Positions 1 through 7,853 are shown, counted from the first letter of the stretch. The stretch: DNA of 64,000 bases from Candidatus Bathycorpusculum acetigenes (GCA_009781675.1 WQVG01000001.1:84277-148276); one strand, 5' to 3'. Numbers and translations: made by a program. The notes: generated from the sequence alone by a model not told the origin.

Positions 1-213
1 GTACCAATCGCAAACCAACGCTCAAGCATAACCGATATCATAACCGACGGTTACACTATCCGCCGCCAAGCAGTAGAATTCAACGTTCCCGTCATCACAA
101 ACCTCCAACTAGCAGAAGCACTCGTTGAAGTACTCAAACAAAAAGACAACAACGGCAACAGTATTCACAGCCTCAACGAATATATGAACAAGCTACCTTG
201 GAAACAATGGTAA
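1..213 (+). CDS. carB: Carbamoyl-phosphate synthase large subunit, C-terminal end (partial)
   Basis: The first 70 codons are open from the left edge to a TAA stop at 211-213. The peptide contains DGYTIRRQAVEF followed by NVPVITNLQLAEALVEVL, which resembles the end of the MGS-like allosteric domain of CarB, where the substrate-binding loop is followed by a terminal helix. CarB makes carbamoyl phosphate from bicarbonate, ammonia and ATP for pyrimidine and arginine synthesis. Only the regulatory tail is visible, so the catalytic ATP-grasp domains cannot be checked. The call rests on this short conserved segment. Confidence 0.75.
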   Translation, partial: VPIANQRSSITDIITDGYTIRRQAVEFNVPVITNLQLAEALVEVLKQKDNNGNSIHSLNEYMNKLPWKQW

Positions 214-309
214 CAACACAACACTTTATGTGCCTCCTAAAAATGGCCAATATGAAGTTATGTCAGCTACTAAACATCTGTAGTTATCTATAACTTAAAA
301 ATCAAGAAA

Positions 310-672
310 TTAAGAAAGAAGCAGAATTGCTTTGGCTAAATCACCGTCGGCTTCTTTGAGTGCTTCTCTTGCTTTGTCGAGGCTTTTACCGGTTTGGTCT
401 GCGACAAGTTGCACATCCTCCTCGCTAAACATAGGTTTGGCCGGTGCCGTTGTGCCTCGTGCTGAGGGTGCCTGTTCGCTGACTTGGCCGCCGATAACCT
501 GATACATCTTTTGTCCCTGAACCTGCAGAATCGCCACCTCCGGCTCATCGATAACTATGTCTTTGTCAGCTGTCCGGATGATAACCTGCTCTACATCAGG
601 CACGCTGTCCATATTCATGCCCATGCGTTGCATCATACGTTTCTGCTCTCTGGGATTCATACGTCTATGCAT
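310..672 (-). CDS. nac: Nascent polypeptide-associated complex protein (archaeal NAC alpha)
   Basis: The 120-residue protein starts with a basic, Met-rich segment (NPREQKRMMQRMGMN) followed by the NAC beta-barrel core (about residues 27-65). It ends in a UBA-like domain (about 80-119), seen as EEDVQLVADQTGKSLDKAREAL and the closing GDLAKAILLL. This is the standard archaeal NAC layout. Archaeal NAC forms a homodimer that binds ribosomes and shields emerging chains. The gene lies downstream of the PUA-domain gene on the same strand with a 171-base gap. Methionines at several early positions leave the exact start open, but the 672 start gives the usual length. Confidence 0.93.
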   Translation of the reverse strand: MHRRMNPREQKRMMQRMGMNMDSVPDVEQVIIRTADKDIVIDEPEVAILQVQGQKMYQVIGGQVSEQAPSARGTTAPAKPMFSEEDVQLVADQTGKSLDKAREALKEADGDLAKAILLLS

Positions 673-843
673 AACTATTCCCTACCACAGATATCCACGC
701 TAGAACTTGATAAATTTAACTGGCTATCCCTTTCCCTTTCAAGAGGTAAACTGTTCTTTGGGTATCTGCTAATAGTGGGTGACCAGCGCGTTAAGGCTCA
801 AACATTTACTTAGGAGTTAGGATCGACGCTGAGTTGTTTAGTT

Positions 844-1353
844 TTATTTGTTTGTGCCGTGTCGGGTTTTGACGGCGACGCCGGTTTTAAACGCTTGGAT
901 TTCGTTGCTAGAGAGTAGGGTGCGTCCGACTGCAAGGACTTGGCGTTTTTCATCTATGATGACGACTTCGTCTTTGGCGCCTACTTCTGCATCAACTGCT
1001 ATAACATGGACGGCAAATACGTCTCCGCCTTTGGCGATGTAGGGGGCTACGGCGTTTTGTACAGTTACAAAGCATTTGGCTTCTGGGATGTGTTCTGCCA
1101 TGGTTTGGGCGGCTTTAATACTCACAGATAGCCGACCGTCGGTGGGGCGCAGGGTTGCTAGTCGTTGGTTGTCTAGGTTGATGTAGCGTATTCTACCAGT
1201 GCGGGGCGAATACTGGATTTCTATGTTTTCGGGGAATAGTTTGGTGCCTGTTCCTTTGCCGAATTGGTAGTCTGCGATGCATCGAACTTTTTGTTTTGCG
1301 TTTTCCATGAGTTTATCATCCGTGTGGTGAGTTGATTCGACAAGTATAAACAT
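844..1353 (-). CDS. PUA-domain RNA-binding protein related to the ArcTGT C-terminus
   Basis: This 169-residue protein resembles the stand-alone form of the C-terminal half of archaeosine tRNA-guanine transglycosylase. Residues about 25-90 carry the pre-PUA signature ADYQFGKGTGTKLFP, and residues about 92-165 form the PUA fold (AKCFVTVQNAVAPYIAKGGD, then GAKDEVVIIDE). No catalytic transglycosylase domain is present, so RNA binding is the expected activity; the RNA target is unknown. An alternative start at Met16 (1308) is plausible because a TTTATTA TATA-like stretch lies only about 10 bases ahead of the 1353 start. The gene is divergent from MBF1 and precedes NAC on the minus strand, which fits a translation-linked role. 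Confidence 0.8.
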   Translation of the reverse strand: MFILVESTHHTDDKLMENAKQKVRCIADYQFGKGTGTKLFPENIEIQYSPRTGRIRYINLDNQRLATLRPTDGRLSVSIKAAQTMAEHIPEAKCFVTVQNAVAPYIAKGGDVFAVHVIAVDAEVGAKDEVVIIDEKRQVLAVGRTLLSSNEIQAFKTGVAVKTRHGTNK

Positions 1354-1392
1354 AGCAACGTAATAAAACTCTCTGAAAGGTGATTATTTTAC

Positions 1393-1926
1393 ATGCGATG
1401 TGAAGTCTGTGGACGTAAAATCCACACGGATCCCGTGCGTGCAGTAATCGAGGGCGCCAAGCTGACCGTGTGTGTTGAGTGTTCCAAACACGGTAAAGTC
1501 GTAGTGCACGAAGAGGTATCTATTTCACAACCCAGCCCAACTAAATCCTATGCCCATATCCCTGTTATCATGAAAAAACCCCCGGTTGCACAGGTGCAGA
1601 TAACCACAGAGATCGTCGATGACTATGCCGTCAAAATCCGCTCGGCCCGAGAAAAATTGGGTTTATCTCATGAAGATTTAGGTAAAAAAATCAACGAAAA
1701 AACCTCTGTGTTACGCCACATTGAAACTGGTAAGATCGCGCCAACCAACCAGCTTGCAAACAAACTGGAGCACGCCCTAAAAATCAAGTTGATGGTTCCA
1801 ATTGCAGATGAAAAGGTCACAGCGGCAACACCCAAAAAACTAGCTAGTGAAGGCTTGACTCTGGGGGACCTCATCGAGATGACCAAACCAGATGAGGAGG
1901 CACCCAGCAGACGAAAGCCCTCTTAG
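1393..1926 (+). CDS. mbf1: Multiprotein bridging factor aMBF1
   Basis: The 177-residue protein has an N-terminal zinc ribbon (CEVCGRKI at residues 3-10, CVECSKHG near residue 28) and a C-terminal helix-turn-helix of the Cro/MBF1 type (about residues 78-135, with REKLGLSHEDLGKKI and LRHIETGKIAP). That combination defines archaeal MBF1. The eukaryotic protein bridges activators to TBP, while the archaeal one is associated with ribosomes. A GGTGA Shine-Dalgarno lies 8 bases before the ATG. The stop is 11 bases upstream of the hflX TTG, so the two are likely co-transcribed, and this gene heads the information-processing run that continues to DUF2110. Confidence 0.93.
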   Translation: MRCEVCGRKIHTDPVRAVIEGAKLTVCVECSKHGKVVVHEEVSISQPSPTKSYAHIPVIMKKPPVAQVQITTEIVDDYAVKIRSAREKLGLSHEDLGKKINEKTSVLRHIETGKIAPTNQLANKLEHALKIKLMVPIADEKVTAATPKKLASEGLTLGDLIEMTKPDEEAPSRRKPS

Positions 1927-1937
1927 TCCAACGTCGA

Positions 1938-3191
1938 TTGAACCGAGAAGAATCCACCTTAGAAGAACTCAAAAGTTTAGCCCAAACCGCCGGCTACATC
2001 ATAGTTGGCACCATGGAGCAGACTCGTCGACCCGATGCCCGCTACCAGATCGGCGCAGGCAAAGTCGAGGAACTTGTCAAACTCGTTGAGGACACCGGGG
2101 CTCAAAAAATAATCTTTGACAACCATCTTCGAACATTACAGAACTATAACTTGGCCAAAGCTACCCGTATCGAAGTTATGGATCGCTTCCAGCTCATCTT
2201 GGAACTCTTCCGCAGACGAGCCACCACAACTGAGGCACAACTGCAGATCCAGCTTGCCACACTTCAAAACGAGCTCAAACATGCCCGAGAAAAAGTCCGT
2301 CTCTCCAAGGGTAGCGAACAACCTGGTTTTATGGGATTGGGCGTCTACGAAGCAGATGTTTATCGCGATGCCATCAAGTTGCAGATGCAGACATTACGCA
2401 AAAAACTCAGCCGTATCCGCGAAAAACGTATCCTGCAGCGGGAAAGACGGGTGGAATTAGGCTTTTTGACTATTTCACTTGCAGGATATACCAGCGCAGG
2501 CAAAAGTACCCTCTTCAACGCCCTAACACAAGAAACGGCATTGGTCGACAAAAGCCTCTTCACCACCCTCTCAACCCAGACGCGGCTGATAGAGTTTAGT
2601 GGACGCCGTTTCCTCCTGACTGATACAGTGGGCTTCATCGATCGCCTTCCCATCTCACTCATCGAAGCGTTCCACTCAACGCTTGAAGAAACCATATTCG
2701 CCGACCTCATTGTTTTGGTTGTGGACTTAAACGAACCCCTAAATGTCATTGAGAAAAAAAACAACGTTTGTCTCCAAACCATTGAACACCTTGGTGCCTC
2801 GGACATCCCAACGATAACAGTTCTCAACAAAATCGACCGTCTTAAACCCCAAGAACAAGAAGAAAAACTCGCCGCCCTCAAAGACAAAATCAAAAACCCC
2901 CTTATGCTCTCAGCAAAATGCCAAACCAACCTCGACGAACTCAAAAAACACATCCTCCGTGTGCTCGAGCACTATGTGGCAGCCGAATTTAATGTCCCCC
3001 TAAGCGGCAATGTGATGCCTTTTATCTCGTGGGTACACCAAAAAGCCGATATTCACAAAGAAGAATTCACAAACGACTCTGTCCAAGTTATCCTTGAGGC
3101 CGATCCCTCAGTTATGGAGCAGATAAAAAAGAAGGTCCAAAACTTAAATGGAAAATTCCAACTCATCCCTCAACACAACCAACAGTTGTAG
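1938..3191 (+). CDS. hflX: GTPase HflX
   Basis: The 417-residue protein has the N-terminal HflX domain, a coiled segment (about residues 90-170, rich in Arg, Lys and Glu) and a G domain. The G domain shows GYTSAGKSTLF (P-loop, near residue 183), DTVGF (G3, near 229) and NKID (G4, near 297). HflX binds the large ribosomal subunit and splits stalled ribosomes in bacteria; archaeal members bind 50S subunits. The start is a TTG. The in-frame codons just upstream read TKALLVQRRL, which looks like the usual HflX N-terminus, but they contain no ATG, GTG or TTG before the stop at 1893-1895. The true N-terminus is therefore uncertain. The gene overlaps trm56 by 44 bases. Confidence 0.93.
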   Translation: MNREESTLEELKSLAQTAGYIIVGTMEQTRRPDARYQIGAGKVEELVKLVEDTGAQKIIFDNHLRTLQNYNLAKATRIEVMDRFQLILELFRRRATTTEAQLQIQLATLQNELKHAREKVRLSKGSEQPGFMGLGVYEADVYRDAIKLQMQTLRKKLSRIREKRILQRERRVELGFLTISLAGYTSAGKSTLFNALTQETALVDKSLFTTLSTQTRLIEFSGRRFLLTDTVGFIDRLPISLIEAFHSTLEETIFADLIVLVVDLNEPLNVIEKKNNVCLQTIEHLGASDIPTITVLNKIDRLKPQEQEEKLAALKDKIKNPLMLSAKCQTNLDELKKHILRVLEHYVAAEFNVPLSGNVMPFISWVHQKADIHKEEFTNDSVQVILEADPSVMEQIKKKVQNLNGKFQLIPQHNQQL

Positions 3192-3747
3192 TCTCCCCAA
3201 AATCGTGGTTCTGCGCTGGGGCCACCGGGTTCAGCGGGACGTACGCCTCACAACGCATGTCGCTTTGACCGCCCGCGCTTTGGGCGCTTGTAGCTTTATT
3301 TTAGCCGACACAGCTGATAGACACATTGAAGAAACCGTTACTAAAATCACCCAGGCATGGGGTGGTAACTTCAAATTCGACATGGCTGTTCCTTGGAAGC
3401 GGGCCGTTCAGGAATGGAAAAAACATGGCGGTATTATTGTACACCTCACCGCTTATGGTGAGAACATCCAAACAAGTGATGTCTTAAGCCGTATCAAAGC
3501 CCAGAACAAAGAGGTGATGCTTCTGGTGGGGAGTCAAAAGGTACCTGGTGAATTCTATTCCGAGGAAATTTCTGATTTTAATGTGGCCGTGGGTAATCAA
3601 CCACATTCGGAGTGTTCTGCACTTGCCCTTTTTTTGGACCGCTATTTTGAAGGCCAAGAGCTAGATCAACGATTCGAAAAAGCCAAAATTAGTATCGTCC
3701 CAAAAGAACGCGGTAAGGAGATCAAAACAAACAATGTTGAATTCTAA
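3148..3747 (+). CDS. trm56: tRNA (cytidine-56-2'-O)-methyltransferase aTrm56
   Basis: The 199-residue SPOUT-class protein contains VLRWGHRVQRDVRLTTHVAL near its N-terminus and the SAM-binding knot region LLVGSQKVPGEFY followed by DFNVAVGNQPHSECSALALF. These are the family's signatures. It methylates the 2'-O of C56 in the T loop of archaeal tRNAs. The ATG at 3148 lies inside hflX; the conserved domain begins about 17 residues later and no other start occurs between, so the overlap start is accepted. It sits directly between hflX and tfe in the information-processing run. Confidence 0.93.
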   Translation: MENSNSSLNTTNSCSLPKIVVLRWGHRVQRDVRLTTHVALTARALGACSFILADTADRHIEETVTKITQAWGGNFKFDMAVPWKRAVQEWKKHGGIIVHLTAYGENIQTSDVLSRIKAQNKEVMLLVGSQKVPGEFYSEEISDFNVAVGNQPHSECSALALFLDRYFEGQELDQRFEKAKISIVPKERGKEIKTNNVEF

Positions 3748-3813
3748 AACCTTGTGAGAAGAGTTTTATTGTAGCACAATGTAGTATTAAAGGTATCAAA
3801 AGGAACTTCGAGC

Positions 3814-4326
3814 ATGTTATCAACTATTGACGATACAACCCTAAACAAAGTAGCATTGGCGCTTGGAGACCAAGATGCCGTAAACCTTATCGACCACCTA
3901 AAAGGCGTAGAAGAAATCACCGACGATGAAATCGCCAATAAAACCGGCATACGCCTAAACAGCGTACGCAAAATCCTCTACAAACTATATGACCACTCAC
4001 TGGTTAGTCTCCGTCGTACCCGCGACCCCAAAACCGGCTGGTTTATCTTCCACTGGAAACTCCAGCCCGACCAACTCGAAGGATTCATACTTAGCCAAAA
4101 AAGACGGGTCCTTGAAAAACTCAACGTACGCCTAGAATACGAAAAAAACCATGATTTCTACTACTGCGGCAACCAAGAATGTAAACGTGTCCCATTCGAA
4201 GAAGCAGTCGAACTGGTCTTTCACTGCTCCGGTTGCGGCAAACCTTTGGTACATTTCGCCAACGAAGATATGATCGACCAGCTCTCAATCAAAGTTGAGA
4301 TCCTGCGCAGAGAACTAGGCGAATAG
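3814..4326 (+). CDS. tfe: Transcription factor E subunit alpha (TFE)
   Basis: The 170-residue protein has an N-terminal extended winged helix (about residues 14-85, with DDEIANKTGIRLNSVRKILYKL) and a C-terminal zinc ribbon whose ligands appear as CGNQECKR and CSGCGKP. This matches archaeal TFE alpha, the homologue of the TFIIE alpha N-terminus, which stabilises the open promoter complex with RNA polymerase. A 66-base gap separates it from trm56 and holds a TTTTATT stretch that could be its own TATA box. The stop is 6 bases before the HD-domain gene. Confidence 0.95.
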   Translation: MLSTIDDTTLNKVALALGDQDAVNLIDHLKGVEEITDDEIANKTGIRLNSVRKILYKLYDHSLVSLRRTRDPKTGWFIFHWKLQPDQLEGFILSQKRRVLEKLNVRLEYEKNHDFYYCGNQECKRVPFEEAVELVFHCSGCGKPLVHFANEDMIDQLSIKVEILRRELGE

Positions 4327-4332
4327 GCGACC

Positions 4333-4857
4333 ATGCAGCTTCCAAACAGGGAGCAAGCAATCAGGCTTCTCAAAGAAAACAGCTGTCCTCCCCAAGTCAT
4401 CACCCACTGTATAGCCGTCGCAGACTATGCTCTAACAGTAGCTCACAAACTCCAAGACAAAGACATAAAAACCGACTTGCCTCTCATAGAAGCCGGCGCT
4501 TTATTGCATGATATCGGGCGCTCCAAAACCCATGGCGTTGATCACTCCTTAGTCGGAGCACAAATCATCCAAAGTCTCAGATTCCCCCAATCAATAGTAA
4601 ACATCATCAAACGACACGTAGGTGCAGGTATCACCCCCGCTGAAGCCCAACAGCTAGGCTGGCCCAAAGATGACTACATCCCACAATCAATAGAAGAAAA
4701 AATCGTTTGCTATGCAGATAAACGCATCGACAACGGCTGTGTTGTACCCATAGAAACCGAAATCAGCCGTCTACAAAAGGCAGGGTTGAGCGACGCGGCA
4801 GAAAGAGTTAGAAGACTCCACATAGAAATAACAAACCTGATAGGCGAAAACCCATGA
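4333..4857 (+). CDS. HD-domain phosphohydrolase (TIGR00295-like)
   Basis: The 174-residue protein carries HD-domain metal ligands: His in THCIAVADYAL (near residue 24), the HD pair in GALLHDIGRSKTHGVDHSL (near residues 59-60), and a late Asp in VCYADKRIDNG. The length and the GALLHDIGRSKTHG segment agree with the archaeal TIGR00295 family of predicted phosphohydrolases, whose substrate is unknown. The gene lies 6 bases after tfe, and its last four bases (ATGA) overlap the start of the DUF2110 gene. Translation of the three is likely coupled. Confidence 0.85.
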   Translation: MQLPNREQAIRLLKENSCPPQVITHCIAVADYALTVAHKLQDKDIKTDLPLIEAGALLHDIGRSKTHGVDHSLVGAQIIQSLRFPQSIVNIIKRHVGAGITPAEAQQLGWPKDDYIPQSIEEKIVCYADKRIDNGCVVPIETEISRLQKAGLSDAAERVRRLHIEITNLIGENP

Positions 4858-5624
4858 CTAATATAGCCTTACTCATAAAAACATGGAACGGTAGTCAGCT
4901 ACGACAGATAGACGAACTCCTCCATAACCAATTCGCAGATCTCGACGTAGATTTAAAAATTATAGGTAACCCCATTAACCGCTGGGTGCAAGCCTCTATT
5001 GAAGGTGAAGACCAAACTATCGCAATGGCCTACATACGCAAAGAAATCGGTACCTGTCCTGTCAGTTTTGACGCAGTAGACGTCGGCATGGTACTCAAGG
5101 GATTTGTTTCTAAAATCGATGTGGAAAAGCAGAGATTGCTGGTGGATGTGGGGGTTTTTGAACCCAAACCCACCCAAGCCGCTGTATATCTGCCAAACCT
5201 ACAACTCCAGCTCACTAACAACAGGGACGTTACACTCAAACAACTCACTACAGCCTATGCCATCACCGAGGGCTTACCCTTAAGCCTCAAAATCGTCTCA
5301 AAAGACCCCGACACTTTAACAGCTGAACTATCCGATGAGCAGACGCTAAAACTACAGGGTTGGCAACAATCCCTCCTTGATAGACTCATCGTGATGAGGA
5401 CATCTAAGGAGCTGGTTTCTGAGGTGATTGAACGGACACGATTAGATCGTGATGTCATTGACATAGAACATTTGGGTCTGTTTGAGTTTGCTTTAGTTTG
5501 TAAGTTGGGAACAGATGCCGCGGGTTTGATTCCCCGGATGGGTAGGTACATGCGTAATGCAGTGTTTGTGGTTTTTGACGCTAAAAAGGTGCGTTTTGAA
5601 CGTGAACTGGGATTAACCTTATAA
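4854..5624 (+). CDS. DUF2110 family protein
   Basis: This 256-residue soluble protein matches the archaeal DUF2110 pattern as I remember it: an N-terminal alpha/beta segment, then KGFVSKIDVEKQRLLVDVGVF (about residues 83-103), and a C-terminal portion ending with KLGTDAAGLIPRMGRYM and FVVFDAKKVRFERELG. The middle segment resembles an S1/OB-like strand pattern, which may mean RNA binding; that is inference. No function is established. It overlaps the HD-domain gene by four bases and closes the MBF1-to-DUF2110 run. An AT-rich stretch follows and probably ends transcription. Confidence 0.8.
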   Translation: MTNIALLIKTWNGSQLRQIDELLHNQFADLDVDLKIIGNPINRWVQASIEGEDQTIAMAYIRKEIGTCPVSFDAVDVGMVLKGFVSKIDVEKQRLLVDVGVFEPKPTQAAVYLPNLQLQLTNNRDVTLKQLTTAYAITEGLPLSLKIVSKDPDTLTAELSDEQTLKLQGWQQSLLDRLIVMRTSKELVSEVIERTRLDRDVIDIEHLGLFEFALVCKLGTDAAGLIPRMGRYMRNAVFVVFDAKKVRFERELGLTL

Positions 5625-5692
5625 GTAGAACATAATTAATTATCCATTTTAGTATAATAAAAAATTAAAAAACGAAAGGGAGAGGGTAAAAA

Positions 5693-5974
5693 ATAAACCA
5701 AATAGAAGAGAGAGGAGACGGTAGAAAAAAATACCGCATCGATATCGGCGCCTATGGTAGCATAGGCATAGAAGCACCAACCAAAGAAGAATGCCTTGAG
5801 CTATTCAAAGAAGTCACTAAAACCAAACGTGACCAAAGAATAGATGAAGCCATCCGATAAACTATTAACAATCCAACCAAACCGTTCAAGCATAAACAAG
5901 TCGTTTTTGTAGCTTGCAGATTCTACAACAAACAGGGTTATCTCAATATGTATATCGCAATTTCCTCTATTTAG
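5693..5974 (+). pseudogene. Decayed coding remnant without a start codon
   Basis: From 5693 the frame reads NQIEERGDGRKKYRIDIG and continues with EAPTKEECLELFKEV up to a TAA at 5858-5860. In the same frame it then continues for another 37 codons (TINNPTKPFKHKQVVFVACR...) to a TAG at 5972-5974. No ATG, GTG or TTG precedes the first part; an ATA at 5693 follows a GGGAGAGGG run. The composition looks protein-like, so this may be a broken small gene, or a short gene with an unusual start. I do not recognise the family. Confidence 0.3.
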
Positions 5975-6050
5975 CAGTCCCAACAGCCGCCTAAAAAGAA
6001 CTGTCTATGGAGGCCTACTTTTAGACCTTGGACAAAAATGTTGCCGTTTG

Positions 6051-6220
6051 CAAAGTCAGACTGCGCAACAACGAACACTTCACACAACCCTGCCATATCT
6101 CTTCATCAATAGTGATTGTATTGGTGCGAAAATTGTGAAAAATTGAAATGAATATTTTGAAATTAGCGATAAAGTGAATGGTGGCTTTTGAAGGCGCGTG
6201 TTTTTGCGCGGTCTGAGTTC
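6051..6220. repeat. Inverted-repeat-bounded segment, MITE-like copy 1
   Basis: The left end reads TCAGACTGCGCAACAACG (6056-6073). The right end is its near inverted copy, TTTTTGCGCGGTCTGA (6201-6216). The ends share the core TCAGACYGCGCAAMAAC facing inward, about 160 bases apart. The interior has no coding capacity of its own. A second segment of almost the same length with the same ends lies at 7288-7455. Coding-like fragments flank it, for example FTFVKANEAVKAEKHKDAG just to the right, as if it had landed in a decaying gene. Confidence 0.5.
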
Positions 6221-6444
6221 ACTTTTGTTAAAGCTAATGAAGCAGTGAAGGCAGAGAAACATAAAGATGCAGGGAGACGTAAAGGTGGTAAAGTAAAAGC
6301 TGGTTTACTCGAATCTTCGGGTAAAGCAGTTATAGAGTAGAATCAAGTGATATAGTAGCTGACTTAGTGCACTGTAACAGAACAGAAGAAACAATGGATA
6401 AACGCAGTGCATTACTCAAAGAGATAGGTGAGGGGTATACTCGG

Positions 6445-7239
6445 TTATGTTTGTGAATCCTGTTTATATCTTGCAGTTTTCCTTTTCTCATACATATACA
6501 AAAGCACAATAATCAGCACCGCTATTACCGGACATAGAAGGAACACAAAGAGTAACTCAGTCAAGGGAATCTGTGTTATTGTCAGGTCAGTTTGAATCTC
6601 GTTTTGGTCTGTGGCAGAGGTGGAGTTGGGTGTTGCCTCGGTTAGATTGGGCACTTCATTGCTATCTCGAGTGATAGTCACAGTTTTACTGTTGCTCCAG
6701 CCGCTTAGTTCACCTGTAAACTCGTACCGATATAGATTGTTCATAAAAAAATGTCCATACTTTACTTGGACTTGTACATCAACTTTGCCGCCAGTGGGAT
6801 ACGTCCCTGCAGGAAGGAGTATTTGGGTATACGAACCATCCGACTGAGGCATACTTCCGTACTTATAAAGCGGATTCAATAGACTAGGGTCACCTTGTCC
6901 ATACCAGACGTCTTCATCTTGGTCATAATAACCTTTAGTGCGAACATCATAATACAATTCATTATCCACCGACTTGTCGGGACGGTTTTGGTTTTTAATC
7001 TCTACTTTTATTACTTCAACCTTTTCACTGAAGCCGGGTGTATTCACAGTTTCTCCAGTGTAGGGGTCTACATATTGCAGGGGAGGAGCCGTCACTCTAT
7101 CGATAACACCCAAGGTTGCTGTAAATTCTGGAACAGACAGCTTAGACACAGCCTGAACCTCACCCATACAGAGTACCCCTGTGAAAAGTAATGTGCAGAC
7201 TAATAGGGCCCATATGAAAGCGGTAAAGATCTTTTTCAT
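6445..7239 (-). CDS. Secreted, C-terminally anchored surface protein of unknown function
   Basis: The 264-residue protein has a signal peptide (MKKIF, hydrophobic core to residue 20, likely cleavage after VQA at residue 30). An extracellular beta-rich region of about 190 residues follows, with repeated Tyr/Asp motifs (DPYTGETVN, YYDVRTKGYYDQDEDVWYG). Next comes a Ser/Thr/Asn-rich stalk with the sequons NLT and NST. A transmembrane helix (about 224-247) and a basic cytoplasmic tail (YEKRKTARYK) close it. I do not recognise the ectodomain. It lies between the two inverted-repeat segments and is transcribed from the side of the second one. Surface display is well supported; the ligand is unknown. 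Confidence 0.75.
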   Translation of the reverse strand: MKKIFTAFIWALLVCTLLFTGVLCMGEVQAVSKLSVPEFTATLGVIDRVTAPPLQYVDPYTGETVNTPGFSEKVEVIKVEIKNQNRPDKSVDNELYYDVRTKGYYDQDEDVWYGQGDPSLLNPLYKYGSMPQSDGSYTQILLPAGTYPTGGKVDVQVQVKYGHFFMNNLYRYEFTGELSGWSNSKTVTITRDSNEVPNLTEATPNSTSATDQNEIQTDLTITQIPLTELLFVFLLCPVIAVLIIVLLYMYEKRKTARYKQDSQT

Positions 7240-7287
7240 ACCCAGCCACCGTACAGATATGATTCTGGTTGGATATGTAGTTTATTC

Positions 7288-7455
7288 CAAAATCAGACCG
7301 CGCAACAACGTTTAGTTTTGAGAGATAGCACAAATTTTCTTGTATTTTAGATGTACTGTGGAATTATTTTGTAATTTTTCCATCCACATTAGAAATGCAT
7401 ATAAAATTCACAGACGCGTTGTGCAGAAAGTTTGTTTTTGCGCAGTCTGAAGTTA
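7288..7455. repeat. Inverted-repeat-bounded segment, MITE-like copy 2
   Basis: The left end TCAGACCGCGCAACAACG (7293-7310) and right end TTTTTGCGCAGTCTGA (7435-7450) match those of the segment at 6051-6220. The left arm is 21 of 23 bases identical to copy 1 when compared from CAAARTCAGAC onward. The interior is AT-rich and only weakly similar to copy 1. It lies directly upstream of the surface-protein gene and downstream of the glycine-rich membrane protein gene, so it may carry or alter promoter signals. Confidence 0.5.
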
Positions 7456-7481
7456 AAAAAGAAAAAAGATGGTGTTGGTAT

Positions 7482-7853
7482 TTAGATGCCTAGTGCGCCT
7501 ATGCCTATGCCTATGCCTATGCCTATGAGCGCCAGCAGTGCTACTATGACGACAAAGACAATTACCGTGATGACAGCGATGGCGAATGCTTTAATCCAGC
7601 CGCAGTCAAAGAAGTGCTTAATGAGTCCCAGCCATACAAAAAGCATGATGACCGCTGAGAGAAAACCGCCAACTAAACCGCCAATTAAGGCTCCCACGAT
7701 TGTGCCGATGACTGTGCCAAGTACGACTATCCATATGGCATCGGTGAATTTGGCGTTATGTTTTCCTGCTAATGCTCTGCCAACAAGCCATAGTATGGGT
7801 GAAATGACAATTACGGAAATGACTATCTGTATCAAAAGTTGTATGATGTCCAT
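7482..7853 (-). CDS. Glycine-rich integral membrane protein
   Basis: The 123-residue protein is almost entirely hydrophobic, with about four membrane helices (about residues 5-28, 40-63, 64-80, 88-115). The second helix is packed with glycines (GTVIGTIVGALIGGLVGGF), typical of tightly packed helices. The C-terminus is a Gly-Ile alternation encoded by a hexanucleotide repeat. I do not recognise a family; similar small archaeal membrane proteins are common and uncharacterised. It stands alone, with its start 222 bases before the divergent GltD-like gene. Confidence 0.65.
   Translation of the reverse strand: MDIIQLLIQIVISVIVISPILWLVGRALAGKHNAKFTDAIWIVVLGTVIGTIVGALIGGLVGGFLSAVIMLFVWLGLIKHFFDCGWIKAFAIAVITVIVFVVIVALLALIGIGIGIGIGALGI
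7501..7527. repeat. ATGCCT hexanucleotide tandem repeat
   Basis: Four perfect copies of ATGCCT plus a trailing ATG lie within the 3' end of the membrane-protein gene. Read on the minus strand, each unit encodes Gly-Ile. The reading frame is preserved whatever the copy number, so the tail length could vary between strains by slippage. Confidence 0.85.

Larger units (their letters stand above)
5625..6444. other. 820-base region without an intact gene
   Basis: This stretch holds the remnant at 5693-5974, the repeat segment at 6051-6220, and two more short coding-like runs on the plus strand. One of these (about 6218-6340) is Lys-rich and ends in a TAG. The other begins with an ATG at about 6393 and reads MDKRSALLKEIGEGYTRL before a TGA. 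None is an intact gene. The pattern suggests a graveyard of small genes disturbed by insertion. Confidence 0.5.

Noticed and set aside
2360..2953. Long minus-strand frame inside hflX
   Set aside because: It is antisense to the conserved G domain, is Arg/Ser-rich without a domain, and reflects codon bias of the true gene.
7485..7530. Short tandem repeat considered as a CRISPR or satellite
   Set aside because: The unit is six bases with no spacers and is part of a coding sequence.
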